Below, piece by piece: positions 46,426-56,108 of a stretch of 64,000 nucleotides of DNA. Position 1 is the first letter of the stretch, and every line of letters starts with the position of its first letter. A program made the position numbers and the translations under genes. The notes beneath the pieces were generated by a model. That model was not told the DNA's origin, did not search any database, and saw only the letters and a program-made list of their open reading frames with translations. Origin of the DNA: an uncultured Gammaproteobacteria bacterium (lineage in GTDB: Bacteria; Pseudomonadota; Gammaproteobacteria; Pseudomonadales; Ketobacteraceae). Location: contig CAJXZM010000001.1 in assembly GCA_913063125.1 (NCBI GenBank), forward strand, positions 1-64,000, written 5' to 3'.

Positions 46426-47835
46426 TTAGTGCGTGAGTTCTTGTTGGCCTTCAATAAGCAAGGTTCCAACGTATAAACCGGCAAACATTTGACTGTAGGG
46501 AATACGCTTTATGGTGTTAAGAATATAACCCGCATCGTCGTTAATGTTGTGGGCTAACGCCATTGTTACGAGAGTGTTTTTGTCATCAGACACGTTATTT
46601 GGATACCAGTTGATTTTCCCTATTAGTGGCTCAAAATCCCCCTGGGTGCTGGCAAAAGTAAATTGTGTTTGATCCTTGTTCCATAGGCCTTCAATACCAA
46701 AATCTATATCGAAGGTAAAAATGGCGAAATTAAAACCAAGAGACCATTGGCTTTTATGGTTGAGCGTGTCATCTACGACATCCTCAATGTCGCTGATGGT
46801 GCGCATGTGTTTTGGGTATTCTTTGATGTTTGTTGCCCGGTGTTTTAGTTTTTCATAGTCTTGATGAACGGATACAGCACTTAGAATGGGTTGCAATGCA
46901 AAGGAGTTCTGTTGCTGGGTAAATTGGATCGCGGATGAGATCATGTTAACTGAGCCAAGCTTTGTTAGTGCCTTCAAGGCATCTTTTTGAGAAGTACTAA
47001 GTGTTGTTAGATAGCGCGTGTTATCGGGAAAAAGGAGTTTTGTTGCGTAAAGCCGCTGATTCCTAGAAAAGTACTTTTTCTCAATGCGTTCTTTTAAGGA
47101 TTGTAATGTGAGGGCGGCCGCGGCGAGCGGCGATAAACGGTTCATATCCGGTTGTGCCGCAAATACTAATCGCATTAACCAGCTGACGGAACCGATATCT
47201 GCCCAGGATGTTTGTAATAGTAGCGTTCGTTGTTTGCCGAGTGCGATGATTTGCCAGCGGGCAACGGAATAGTCAATATCACCGGCAATACGACGTTCAA
47301 TTACGTCACCATTCTCTAGCAAGGTATGCTGTATTTGTACTTGCGGTTCGAACGACAGTAAGGGCATTTGAAAGGTTAATCGATACTGCCCGAGCCAATG
47401 ATTATCTTGCTGTTGTAATAGTTCACTTTCAATAATATGGGGCATGGTTCGTCGATAGTGTGCGAAGTCCATTAGCGTTTCTTTCACCTTCCCTGCGGGG
47501 GCTTGGATAACGGTAAATGCGTAAGTGAGCTGGATATCTTCATCGGGAAGAGGGTACAGCTCAGGGGGGACGGAGGTAGGGTTTGCTGAGTCGATGATGG
47601 CATGATCTGTAAAATAGTTCTTTGCTTCACCATGGACAACAACGATATGGTGCTTTCCTAGAGCTTCTAAGTGTCGCGTGTTGTGGATGAAATCTTGAAT
47701 TCGAGGCAGGGGTGTTTGCCAAGATTGCAGCGTTTTTCCCTTGTTAGCTGAAGAGGCTACAGCACAAAAACTCACTAGGAATATCAGTACCGTGGCAGTG
47801 AATTGGCGTTGTGTTTGATGGTTTTTGTTTAACAA
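46426..47835 (-). CDS. Secreted tandem START/SRPBCC-like protein (469 aa)
   Basis: After a signal peptide (about 1-30) there are two halves. About 100-230 reads like an SRPBCC/polyketide-cyclase lipid-binding fold: FTVIQAPAGKVKETLMDFAHY, MPHIIESELL, GQYRLTFQMPLLSFEPQVQI, GDIDYSVARWQIIALG. About 320-465 has the same strand-helix order again (DYEKLKHRATNIKEYPKHMR, GINWYPN-like, LNTIKRIPYSQMFAGLYVGT). Such folds hold hydrophobic ligands in a deep cavity. It is divergent from the chitinase gene and likely heads the transcript with the two paralogous unknown proteins. A periplasmic lipid-handling role is an inference. Confidence 0.6.
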   Translation of the reverse strand: MLNKNHQTQRQFTATVLIFLVSFCAVASSANKGKTLQSWQTPLPRIQDFIHNTRHLEALGKHHIVVVHGEAKNYFTDHAIIDSANPTSVPPELYPLPDEDIQLTYAFTVIQAPAGKVKETLMDFAHYRRTMPHIIESELLQQQDNHWLGQYRLTFQMPLLSFEPQVQIQHTLLENGDVIERRIAGDIDYSVARWQIIALGKQRTLLLQTSWADIGSVSWLMRLVFAAQPDMNRLSPLAAAALTLQSLKERIEKKYFSRNQRLYATKLLFPDNTRYLTTLSTSQKDALKALTKLGSVNMISSAIQFTQQQNSFALQPILSAVSVHQDYEKLKHRATNIKEYPKHMRTISDIEDVVDDTLNHKSQWSLGFNFAIFTFDIDFGIEGLWNKDQTQFTFASTQGDFEPLIGKINWYPNNVSDDKNTLVTMALAHNINDDAGYILNTIKRIPYSQMFAGLYVGTLLIEGQQELTH

Positions 47836-47893
47836 AAAGTTACCTTTGATCGTGGTTTCTATTTAAAGATAATAATCTAAAGTATTGATGTAT

Positions 47894-47959
47894 GGCCACC
47901 TGGCTTAGGCCATTGGCCAAGCATAGTTCACAAAAACGGTTTGACTGGCCCACCTGGCC
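47894..47959. promoter_or_regulatory. Repeated GGCC(C)ACCTGGC elements upstream of the chitinase gene
   Basis: GGCCACCTGGC (47894-47904) and GGCCCACCTGGCC (47947-47959) lie about 45 bp apart, with GGCCATTGGCC in between. They sit 80-145 nt before the chitinase start, so a regulator site is plausible; nothing identifies the protein. Confidence 0.3.
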
Positions 47960-48037
47960 GATGTTGTTGACGATAACAGACCGGTAGCATAGTTGAGTGA
48001 TTAATAAACAAGCATCTCGACCTGCTAGGAGTCAACA

Positions 48038-50821
48038 GTGAAAAAACAATTTCTTGCTATAACTATATCCATTCTTGGAAGTGGATTTCTCTCTGGAGGG
48101 GCGTGGGCACACGGTACCATGGAAAACCCCGTTAGCCGAGACTACCAATGTTTTCTGGAAGGCCCGGAGAATCCACAATCAGATGCTTGTAAAGAAGCTG
48201 TGCGTATTGGTGGAAAACAGCCTCTATATGATTGGAATGCTATCAGTCAGAATGCGGCGGGTGCCGATAAAGCTTTTGTTCCCGATGGTATGTTGTGCAG
48301 TGGTGGTAACGTTAAATATCGTGGGCTTGATTTAGCGAGAGATGATTGGAAAAAGACGCCGATTCAGGCAGATGCCGATGGGAATTTTGAATTTGTTTTT
48401 CGGGGTACTGCTCCTCACGCAACCAAACGTTGGGATTTCTATATTACAAAAGATGGTTATGACGCAACTAACGCGTTGACATGGGCAGATCTTGAGCCTG
48501 CGCCATTTTGTGAGTATGGCAACGTTGCATTGCAAAATGGTCGTTACAGCATGAGCTGCCAGTTACCCGAGGGTAAAGATGGAGATCAGGTGATTTATAA
48601 CATCTGGGAACGCTCTGATAGCGCAGAAACCTTTTATACCTGTATGGATGTAACGGTAATGGGTACCGGTGTAGGTAATGGCAATAGTGGTGGCCAAGGT
48701 GGCGGAACTGATACTGATGGCTCTGATAGCGGGAATGGCGATTCCGACAGTGGAGACGATAACACTGATAATACGGGCGCAAATGATGATGGCCAGAACG
48801 GTGATGATAATGATTCATCTCAGTGTTCTGCAAACGCTTTTGTATCGGGCCTGAATTATAACGCAGGTGATATCGTTAATAATGCCGGTGGTACTTATGA
48901 ATGTGTCATTGGCGGCTGGTGTACCAGTGAAGCTGATTGGGCTTATGAGCCAGGCGAAGGCATGTTTTGGACACAGGCGTGGAAAATTGCAGAAGCTTGT
49001 GATGAGGTGGATGTAGTAGATACCGATGGCCCTGGAAGTGATGATAACGGGGATGATAGTCCAGGAAGTGATGGCGATGTAGATCCTGGCGATTCTACGG
49101 CTGACAACGGTTCTGGCGATAATGAGGCGGATTGTGATGCGCCAAGTTTTGTTTCCGGTTCTCAGTACCTGAGTGGTGATGTTGTCGCCAATGCGGGTGA
49201 TAGCTATGAGTGTGTTGTAGGAGGTTGGTGCTCAAGTGCGGCTGATTGGGCTTATGCACCAGGCGTGGGATTGTATTGGACACAAGCCTGGGCGTTAGCA
49301 AATAGTTGTGGTGGATCGACGGACGAGGGAACCTCTAACGGAGGTTCCACGGGCGGTTCAAATGACGATGCTGACTCTGATGATGGATCAGATAACGGAT
49401 CTGAGGACGACAGCAGCAGCGACAACAACGATAACAGTGATAACTCTGGTAACGATGATTCAAATACAGATGATGCCAATGATTCAGGCGATGATGATAC
49501 GGATGATTCAGCTACAGACAACTCTGATTCGGATAACACTGACTCGGATAACAATGATACCGACACGGGTGATAACAATACCAATAATGGGGATACACAG
49601 CGGGACCATGTCGTAGCGAGCTATTTTGTTGAGTGGGGTGTTTATGGTCGTAACTATCATGTGATGGATATGCCTGCTAGCAAACTAACGCATATTTTGT
49701 ACGGATTTATCCCAGTGTGTGGGCCAAATCAGTCATTACAACAGGCGAATGCTTCTGGTTACTCTGTGTTGGTTCAGCAGTGCGCAGGTAAGCAAGACTA
49801 TGAAGTGGTTGTACATGATAAGTATGCGGCATTAGAGAAGAGTTATCCGGGTGATAAGTGGGATGACCCTATTCGTGGCAACTTTGGTCAGCTGATTAAA
49901 CTGAAAAAGGCGAATCCTCACCTGAAAGTGATTCCTTCTATCGGAGGTTGGACATTGTCAGACCCTTTCTTCTCAATGGCGAGCAGTACGGCTAATCGTG
50001 CGGTGTTTGTAAACTCCGTGGTTAACTTTTTGAGAACCTATGACTTCTTTGATGGAGCGGATATTGATTGGGAATTCCCTGGTGGTGGCGGTGCTAACGG
50101 TGCGTTAGGAAATGCTTCTGATCGTCAAGCATATGTTTATTTGATGCGAGATCTGCGTCAGGGGTTGGATACGTTGGAAGCAGAGACTGGGCGTGAGTAT
50201 GAACTTACTTCTGCGGTAGGCGCTGGGCCAGGTAAAATTGATGCAGTGAACTATGCGGGTGCTGAGGGTTATATGGATTACATCTTTGCGATGACATATG
50301 ACTTCTATGGCGCATGGAGTGGTGAGTTGGGTCATCATGCAGGGTTGTTTGATTATGCTGCGAACTTACATGAAGGGTTTGATGGGGCAAGTGCGATTAA
50401 TAACTTGATTGCGGCGGGTGTTCCGGCTCGTAAGTTGGTGCTTGGTGCTGCGATGTACGGTCGTGGTTGGAAAGGTGTGACTGGGGCGCAGTTGGACAAT
50501 CCGTTTAGTGGTCAGGGGAATGGGCCTGCTAAGGGGACTTGGGAAAATGGCGTGTTGGATTATAAGGATATCGTGAGCAACTACTTGGGGGGTAAGAGTG
50601 GTTCTGGTGTGAATGGTTTCACTTATTACTATGATGATGTTGCTGAGGCGCCTTATCTTTGGAATGCGGCAACGGGTACGTTGATTAGTTATGATAATCC
50701 TCGTTCGGTGACGGCGAAGGGTAGTTATGTGAAGCAGCATGAGCTGGGAGGGTTGTTCTCTTGGGAGATTGATGCGGATAATGGTGAGATTATCGATGCG
50801 ATGGTTGATTCGATGAAGTAA
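48038..50821 (+). CDS. Modular chitin-degrading enzyme: AA10 LPMO, two CBM5, GH18
   Basis: A 927-residue protein starting with GTG (AGGAG 7 nt upstream). A signal peptide ends at Ala24, leaving His25 as the first residue, which forms the copper histidine brace with His127 (TAPHATKRWDFYIT), as in AA10 lytic polysaccharide monooxygenases. Two chitin-binding modules of the CBM5/12 type follow (about 263-321 and 366-425, each with YECV-GGWC and ADWAY-PG), with acidic Asp/Asn/Ser/Gly linkers. The GH18 domain (about 522-927) has DGADIDWEFPG with catalytic Glu679. The oxidative and hydrolytic steps on crystalline chitin are thus on one secreted chain. Confidence 0.95.
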   Translation: MKKQFLAITISILGSGFLSGGAWAHGTMENPVSRDYQCFLEGPENPQSDACKEAVRIGGKQPLYDWNAISQNAAGADKAFVPDGMLCSGGNVKYRGLDLARDDWKKTPIQADADGNFEFVFRGTAPHATKRWDFYITKDGYDATNALTWADLEPAPFCEYGNVALQNGRYSMSCQLPEGKDGDQVIYNIWERSDSAETFYTCMDVTVMGTGVGNGNSGGQGGGTDTDGSDSGNGDSDSGDDNTDNTGANDDGQNGDDNDSSQCSANAFVSGLNYNAGDIVNNAGGTYECVIGGWCTSEADWAYEPGEGMFWTQAWKIAEACDEVDVVDTDGPGSDDNGDDSPGSDGDVDPGDSTADNGSGDNEADCDAPSFVSGSQYLSGDVVANAGDSYECVVGGWCSSAADWAYAPGVGLYWTQAWALANSCGGSTDEGTSNGGSTGGSNDDADSDDGSDNGSEDDSSSDNNDNSDNSGNDDSNTDDANDSGDDDTDDSATDNSDSDNTDSDNNDTDTGDNNTNNGDTQRDHVVASYFVEWGVYGRNYHVMDMPASKLTHILYGFIPVCGPNQSLQQANASGYSVLVQQCAGKQDYEVVVHDKYAALEKSYPGDKWDDPIRGNFGQLIKLKKANPHLKVIPSIGGWTLSDPFFSMASSTANRAVFVNSVVNFLRTYDFFDGADIDWEFPGGGGANGALGNASDRQAYVYLMRDLRQGLDTLEAETGREYELTSAVGAGPGKIDAVNYAGAEGYMDYIFAMTYDFYGAWSGELGHHAGLFDYAANLHEGFDGASAINNLIAAGVPARKLVLGAAMYGRGWKGVTGAQLDNPFSGQGNGPAKGTWENGVLDYKDIVSNYLGGKSGSGVNGFTYYYDDVAEAPYLWNAATGTLISYDNPRSVTAKGSYVKQHELGGLFSWEIDADNGEIIDAMVDSMK

Positions 50822-51199
50822 CTGTTGAATAGCTAGTGGTGAATGGCCTGCAGGGGAAACCCTGTGGGCCATTTGGCGGTTTTGGATTGGTGAAATTGTT
50901 CGGTTGTGGAGAGGCTATACTGAGTGAGAAGTTGGTTAACTGATTTTAGTGGGTTAGCGGATCTCGGAGAACGTGGCGTATTAGCAATAGCCTTTCAAAA
51001 ATCGCAAAAGATCGCATCCATGCGTGCTCGACTGCGGCGTCCGTGCCGCAGACGTTTTTGAAAGGCTATTGCTAATACGCCACTTATTGCGGAGGGTGTG
51101 GTTTATCTTAGTCGTTGGGTTTTGGGTTCTTTCAAAAATGACCGGATTTCCGTTCTTTTGTTAAGGTATGAATTTTTGAAGAGTAGATTGTTGAAATTG
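50822..51199. other. Intergenic region before the TPS operon, with a 111-bp stem-loop
   Basis: Holds no convincing gene. Apart from a stem-loop at 50973-51083, it contains a GGAGG at 51091-51095 that is too near a GTG (2 nt) to start TpsB, and the likely leader of the TpsB gene. The sequence between 50822 and 50960 looks ordinary. Confidence 0.6.
50973..51083. repeat. 111-bp stem-loop with 29-bp perfect inverted repeats
   Basis: Both arms (50973-51001 and 51055-51083) are perfect reverse complements, starting GTGGCGTATTAGCAATAG and ending AATACGCCAC. Inside the loop lies a second hairpin, CTGCGGC / GCCGCAG. There are no flanking target-site duplications of note. It may be a folded RNA element, a bidirectional terminator between chitinase and TPS operon, or a short transposon-like (MITE/REP) element. 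Confidence 0.8.
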
Positions 51200-53017
51200 A
51201 TGCGGTGTTGGTTGTTGGCTGTAAGTGTCTTGTGCATTTTTTCTGGTGCACTGTATGCGGCATCAACAGATACAACACCAATGCCAAGTTCTTTGGATGT
51301 TGCACCTTTAGTTCATCAAGGAAAGCTACATCGAGGAGGGGCTGGTCAGGGTGAGCAAGGTTTGCGAGTGAACCGTTTTGTGATCGATGGTTTAGTTGAG
51401 CGTGAGCGTTATGGTATTACCTTGGCTCGGCTACAGGCGTTAATTAAGTCCAAGCAGTCGGTTTTGGGTGGTCGGTTAACCGTGCTTGAAATTCATCATG
51501 TTGCGGATCATTTGACGCGCTTTTATCATGCGGTGGGTTTTCCGTTTAGTCGTGTGATTGTGCCGGAGCAGGAGGTGGTGGATAACACGATTAGGTTGAA
51601 GGTGGTTGAGGCGGTTATTGCGAATGTGGATGTTCGGGGAGAGTCGTTGTATGAGAAGGGCCAGTTACAGTCGTCATTTTCGTCGATTATTGGGAAGGTG
51701 ACGAATAGTTCTGATATTGAGTCCTTGTTACGTCATGTGAATAGTTTTCCTGGGTTGCAAACGTTTGGCTATTTTTCAAAGGGTGCCAAGCCTGGTGAGA
51801 CACGTATTAACATTAAGGTCCAGGAGGAAGAGTCCTGGCAATTACTTACCAAGGTGGATAATTACGGTGCGGATACTACGGGTGAGAACCGAGGGTTAGT
51901 TTCCTTAACGTTAAATAACCCGTTGGGTTTTGCGGATCAGTTGTCGTTGGGGGTGTTGCAGTCTTTTGATAGCAAAGAAGGGAGCCAGAATACGACCTAT
52001 GGTTCGCTGTCGTATCGAACACCTCTATTTCATAGCGCGTTGTCGTTGGGGTTGTTGGCGAGTAACAATCAGTTTGATATTGGTCGTGATTTTTCAGATT
52101 TGGGGCTGGAGGGTGAGGCGAGTATTGCCCGTGTTGATATGCGTTATCAGTGGGCGCAGTCGCGACCCTTAAATAGTACATTGGCTGTTTATGCTGATAG
52201 TAAAATGTCCGATGTGAAGAGCGGATTGACCACAGATGTTTTGGATAAAGATGAAACCTCTGAAGGTGCGGGATTGTTACTGACACTTAACTATCGTGGT
52301 ACCGGAAGTTCTATTCAACAGCAATTTCTTGTTGATGTGTATGCTGGATATTATGAAACGGCATTTGGAGAGGATGCACTCATTAATGGGGAGGGTGGGA
52401 CTAATCTTCTAGAAGATACCTTTACCAAAGCGCAATTGCGGTATCGCTTGCAATGGGATTGGTTATGGTTGTCTAGTCAGTTAGAGTGGAGTGTTCGTGG
52501 TCAGTATTCCGATGTGGCGTTACCATCGACGGAACAGCTCAGTGTTAGTGGGCCTTTTGCCGTTAGGGCGTTAGAATCAGGATTTTATTCTGCGGATAAT
52601 GGGGTGTTATCTTCATTTCAGTGGCGGCTAATGAATCCTCAATGGTTGGGAGGAAATGCTGTATCACGCGCGATCGCCAAGTCTATTGTGCCTTTTGTTT
52701 TTTATGATTTTGCGCTTTTACAGCGAAATGAGTTAACAATAGACGATGCTCAAAGTGACTCTTCTCAAGGCGGTTCATCTCAAGGTAACAGTACTGGAAA
52801 TGTTTTGGTGATGAACGAAGAGCTGACGGCCAGTGGTTTTGGTTTGGGTTTTGATTTTAATGTGAAGTTGTCATCGTCATTGTCAATGTTTGGTCGTGTG
52901 ACAGTGGCGAGAACGAACAAAATTGAACAGCGTATTAAAAAAAATGATGCTGTTAATACAACAATTGATCCGGCACAACAGCGCTCGGTTTATGGTGAAT
53001 TTAATGTGCGATTCTAA
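51200..53017 (+). CDS. TpsB: two-partner secretion outer membrane transporter (ShlB/FhaC type)
   Basis: A protein of 605 residues from the ATG at 51200, which opens a signal peptide (MRCWLLAVSVLCIFSGALYA). The frame is open 34 codons further to a GTG with poor spacing. Residues of about 45-200 hold POTRA-type domains (LRVNRFVIDGLVERERYGIT, LTRFYHAVGFPFSRVIVPEQ, VEAVIANVDVRGESLYEKG), and the rest is a 16-strand beta barrel ending in Phe. It should export the TpsA partner encoded immediately downstream, with which it overlaps by 14 nt at the likely start. The acidic Ser/Gly-rich insert (SDSSQGGSSQGNSTG) is in a late loop. Confidence 0.88.
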   Translation: MRCWLLAVSVLCIFSGALYAASTDTTPMPSSLDVAPLVHQGKLHRGGAGQGEQGLRVNRFVIDGLVERERYGITLARLQALIKSKQSVLGGRLTVLEIHHVADHLTRFYHAVGFPFSRVIVPEQEVVDNTIRLKVVEAVIANVDVRGESLYEKGQLQSSFSSIIGKVTNSSDIESLLRHVNSFPGLQTFGYFSKGAKPGETRINIKVQEEESWQLLTKVDNYGADTTGENRGLVSLTLNNPLGFADQLSLGVLQSFDSKEGSQNTTYGSLSYRTPLFHSALSLGLLASNNQFDIGRDFSDLGLEGEASIARVDMRYQWAQSRPLNSTLAVYADSKMSDVKSGLTTDVLDKDETSEGAGLLLTLNYRGTGSSIQQQFLVDVYAGYYETAFGEDALINGEGGTNLLEDTFTKAQLRYRLQWDWLWLSSQLEWSVRGQYSDVALPSTEQLSVSGPFAVRALESGFYSADNGVLSSFQWRLMNPQWLGGNAVSRAIAKSIVPFVFYDFALLQRNELTIDDAQSDSSQGGSSQGNSTGNVLVMNEELTASGFGLGFDFNVKLSSSLSMFGRVTVARTNKIEQRIKKNDAVNTTIDPAQQRSVYGEFNVRF

Positions 53018-56000
53018 TAACCAAAAAATGTTTCCTCGTATTCATGTCGGTGTGGTGATGCTCCGTGTTGTTGTGTTGTTGTGTTGTTTTTCGCAATCAT
53101 TGTATGCGTTACCGGAAGGGGCGCACGTTGTTGGTGGAGATGCTTCTGTGTCTCAATCGGGGGATGTGTTGACGGTTCAACAAAATAGTCATCAGGCGAG
53201 TATCAATTTTGAAGGGTTTTCTATTGCTCAACATGAAACCGTGAATATATTTCAGCCGAATAGTGACGCCATTGCTTTAGGTCGTGTGTTGGGCGGTAAC
53301 CCTTCAGAAATATTCGGTAACCTGAATGCTAATGGCCAGTTTTTTTTGATTAACCCCTCAGGTATTTTGTTTGGCGAAAATGCGTCGGTGAATGTTCGTG
53401 GGTTAGTGGCGACAACACTTTCTTTATCGGATGACGATTTTTTCTCAGGGTTGTATCGGTTTCAGTCAACAGATGATGAGATTAGTAAAGCAGGTAATGT
53501 TACTAATAATGGTGTGATTCGTGCTGAGTCCGAAGGTTATATCGCGTTAATATCAAACTCGGTGAACAATAGTGGGGAGCTAGCTGCTGAAAATGGATTG
53601 GTTCAGCTTACTTCAGCGGACCAAGTCACCATCGTTTTTTCAGATTCTTTACCAGCCTTGGTTGTGGATAAAGCAACCTATCAAGGTTTGGCATCCAATA
53701 GTGGGAAAATTCACGTTGGTGAGGGTGTTGTTGTAATGAGCGCTGCGGTAACGGATGCACTGATGCAGACCGTGGTAAACAATGAGGGTGTTATTGAAGC
53801 GCAAGGGGTAATACATCAAGGTGGACGTGTGTTTTTAACGTCCAGTCATTCAGGGGATGTGATTAATTCCGGTGAGATTGATGTGTCGTCAGTGGTGGAC
53901 GGTGGTGAAGTGTCGCTAATTGGAGATAGGGTGGCCCAGTTGGGTGAGGTTAATGCTAACGGTGGTTATCGTGGAGGTTCTGTTGGATATCTTGGGCAAT
54001 CGGTGGTTGCGTTGGGTGGTGAAAGTTTAACTCAGGCTAATGGGGGAGAGTCGTTAACATCCCGTGGGGGTGAGGTTAACGCTATTGCCGACGGTCAGGC
54101 AATTTTTCGAGATGGAGCTGTGATCGAGGTGATCGGCTCCGAACAAGGTGGGTTTGTTGAGGTTTCTGGTTATGAATCGGTAGACATTCATGGGTATGTG
54201 AATACGTCTGCAACCAATACGTCAAGCGGCGATTTACCCAGTGAAAATGGCACTTTTTTAATAGACCCTTTTGATGTAACTATAACGAGTGTTACTAATA
54301 ATAACGGGCCTGTAGTTGGGGTGTTTACTCCCACAGGAACAGCGTCAACGATTGATGTCGCTACCCTAGAAGCCAACCTGGCATTAGGGAATGTCGTGGT
54401 GGAAACAACGAATGCAGGTGGCGCTGAGCCTGGCGATTTGACGGTTGCGACAGCGATTAATTTAGACGGCAGTAATGGCAATACATTAACGTTGCAAGCA
54501 GACGGTAGTTTGTTTGTTAATAACAGTATTTCCGACCAAAATACGGTAACGGTTGATGATACCAATATTCGGTTGGTGGCTGGTGGTAATTTACAAATAG
54601 CAGACGGTGTTTTGGTAAATGCTGGCGCTGGGACCCTGCAGCTTACGGTGGGAGGTAATGCAACGGTAACAGGCTTAGTGACGACCAATAATACAGCGTC
54701 TGCGGTACTGGTAAATGCGGCGTCAATTAATGATGCTGGGGATAGTAATCTTGATATAGATGCAAATAACGGCGGTGTAAATTTAAATTCAGGGTTTGGT
54801 AATGTAGGGGATATGGAAGTTGCCGTTGATTCGTTGTCGATGGCTATTTCTGGCGGTGGAACGGTAACAATTACTGAACAGGATGATATAACGCTGCAAG
54901 CATTTAATGGAGTGAATGATTTGTCGGTGAATGCCGGGGGTACGGTGACACTGCTTGATACGGGGCTATCGATTGTAAATAGCATTAATATACAAGCGGC
55001 TGATTTACACGATAGTGATCGCTCTGTGGTATTAACGACACAGGATGTAACTGTCCAGCTAACCGCTGCCGTAAATGATGTTTCGTTGTTAACCGATGTT
55101 GACCGGCTAGATGTAAGTGTTGCTGGGCAAGGAGGTAATGTCACAAATTTGACTGTGGTGGAATCTAATGGCTTACAGGTAGAAGACCTTTCTGGTGATG
55201 GTAATGCATTGGTTGTTAGTCATGGCGATGTTGTGTTGCAAGTTGAACAGGGTGATTTGACCATTAACAATACGGTGTCCGCGTCAGATACAGTGGCGAA
55301 TGCGGTGAGAACGGGGCTAGTTGATATACAAGTCGATCAAGGTGACCTGTTGATCGGAGATCAAACGGCAACGCTCATACAGTCTATTAATACCGTAGAT
55401 AATAATGTTGATGGTGGTTTGGGGGTTTTACCGAGTAATCAAGTCGCCATTCGAATACGACATAGTGATACCAGTGATCAAAGTCATTTTTTTACGTTAG
55501 GCAATGGTGCGGGTGTGAACGGTGATGTGATTATCTCTGCTCAAGGCGGTGATGTGTTGATTGATAGTTTCAATGATGCAAGCCTAACGCTAGGCAATGT
55601 ACGAACTATCACTATTAATAGTGATGTACAGGTTAATGCATTTGATGTTGTTGCTGACGCTACCGACGGAGCGGTGGTGACGGGGAGTGTGAATAATGTG
55701 GGCAGTGTTATAGCACGAACCGGGAGAGCTATTACACTGCGTGAAAATGAAATTCCAAGTGTTACTACCCCTGATATAGTTGATCCTGATGTTGTTGATC
55801 CAGATGTTGTTGATCCAGATGTCAGTGATCCTGATGTTGTTGTAGATATCAGTAATGATATTTCAGAAACGATTAAAGAGGAAAGTGACTTGTCTTCCAC
55901 GTCCAATGCAGAGCCCGTGGGTATGGTCAGTGATGCTAGCAGGTTGTTTACTACAGTGTTTAATGCCTGTGACAAAACTCGAAATAAAACGGTAGATATT

Positions 56001-56108
56001 GAACGGTGTCAGTTAGAAAGATCAATGCAGCAGTTTTTGGGGACTTTGCTTATAGGGGGAGACCTCCCACGTTTTCCGAATGTTATAGAAATACAGAAGG
56101 GTCGATGA
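53004..56108 (+). CDS. TpsA: filamentous haemagglutinin-like exoprotein
   Basis: A protein of 1,034 residues from an ATG inside the tpsB 3' end (GGTGA 6 nt upstream); an ATG at 53028, after the tpsB stop, is the alternative. A signal peptide (VVVLLCCFSQSLYA) leads to the TPS secretion domain: LPEGAHVVGGDASVSQSGDV, NGQFFLINPSGILFGENASV with the NPSGI motif. The rest is beta-helix, with VDPDV repeats near residue 930 (five VDPDV-like units) and a short Cys-containing end (FNACDKTRNKTVDIERC). It should fold as a surface or released fibre, probably an adhesin. The next gene overlaps its stop (ATGA). Confidence 0.88.
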   Translation: MCDSNNQKMFPRIHVGVVMLRVVVLLCCFSQSLYALPEGAHVVGGDASVSQSGDVLTVQQNSHQASINFEGFSIAQHETVNIFQPNSDAIALGRVLGGNPSEIFGNLNANGQFFLINPSGILFGENASVNVRGLVATTLSLSDDDFFSGLYRFQSTDDEISKAGNVTNNGVIRAESEGYIALISNSVNNSGELAAENGLVQLTSADQVTIVFSDSLPALVVDKATYQGLASNSGKIHVGEGVVVMSAAVTDALMQTVVNNEGVIEAQGVIHQGGRVFLTSSHSGDVINSGEIDVSSVVDGGEVSLIGDRVAQLGEVNANGGYRGGSVGYLGQSVVALGGESLTQANGGESLTSRGGEVNAIADGQAIFRDGAVIEVIGSEQGGFVEVSGYESVDIHGYVNTSATNTSSGDLPSENGTFLIDPFDVTITSVTNNNGPVVGVFTPTGTASTIDVATLEANLALGNVVVETTNAGGAEPGDLTVATAINLDGSNGNTLTLQADGSLFVNNSISDQNTVTVDDTNIRLVAGGNLQIADGVLVNAGAGTLQLTVGGNATVTGLVTTNNTASAVLVNAASINDAGDSNLDIDANNGGVNLNSGFGNVGDMEVAVDSLSMAISGGGTVTITEQDDITLQAFNGVNDLSVNAGGTVTLLDTGLSIVNSINIQAADLHDSDRSVVLTTQDVTVQLTAAVNDVSLLTDVDRLDVSVAGQGGNVTNLTVVESNGLQVEDLSGDGNALVVSHGDVVLQVEQGDLTINNTVSASDTVANAVRTGLVDIQVDQGDLLIGDQTATLIQSINTVDNNVDGGLGVLPSNQVAIRIRHSDTSDQSHFFTLGNGAGVNGDVIISAQGGDVLIDSFNDASLTLGNVRTITINSDVQVNAFDVVADATDGAVVTGSVNNVGSVIARTGRAITLRENEIPSVTTPDIVDPDVVDPDVVDPDVSDPDVVVDISNDISETIKEESDLSSTSNAEPVGMVSDASRLFTTVFNACDKTRNKTVDIERCQLERSMQQFLGTLLIGGDLPRFPNVIEIQKGR

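Noticed and set aside
50366..50872. 168-codon minus-strand frame over the end of the chitinase gene
   Set aside because: His/Thr/Ile-rich composition typical of an antisense frame, and it covers the conserved GH18 3' region.
50973..51083. Integron attC site
   Set aside because: The arms are fully paired without the unpaired bases and GTTRRRY/RYYYAAC core sites that attC sites need, and no integrase or cassette array is seen.
54188..55144. 318-codon minus-strand frame inside tpsA
   Set aside because: It is Ser/Thr/Pro/Val-rich antisense of beta-helix repeats; the plus-strand gene has clear domain signatures over the same bases.
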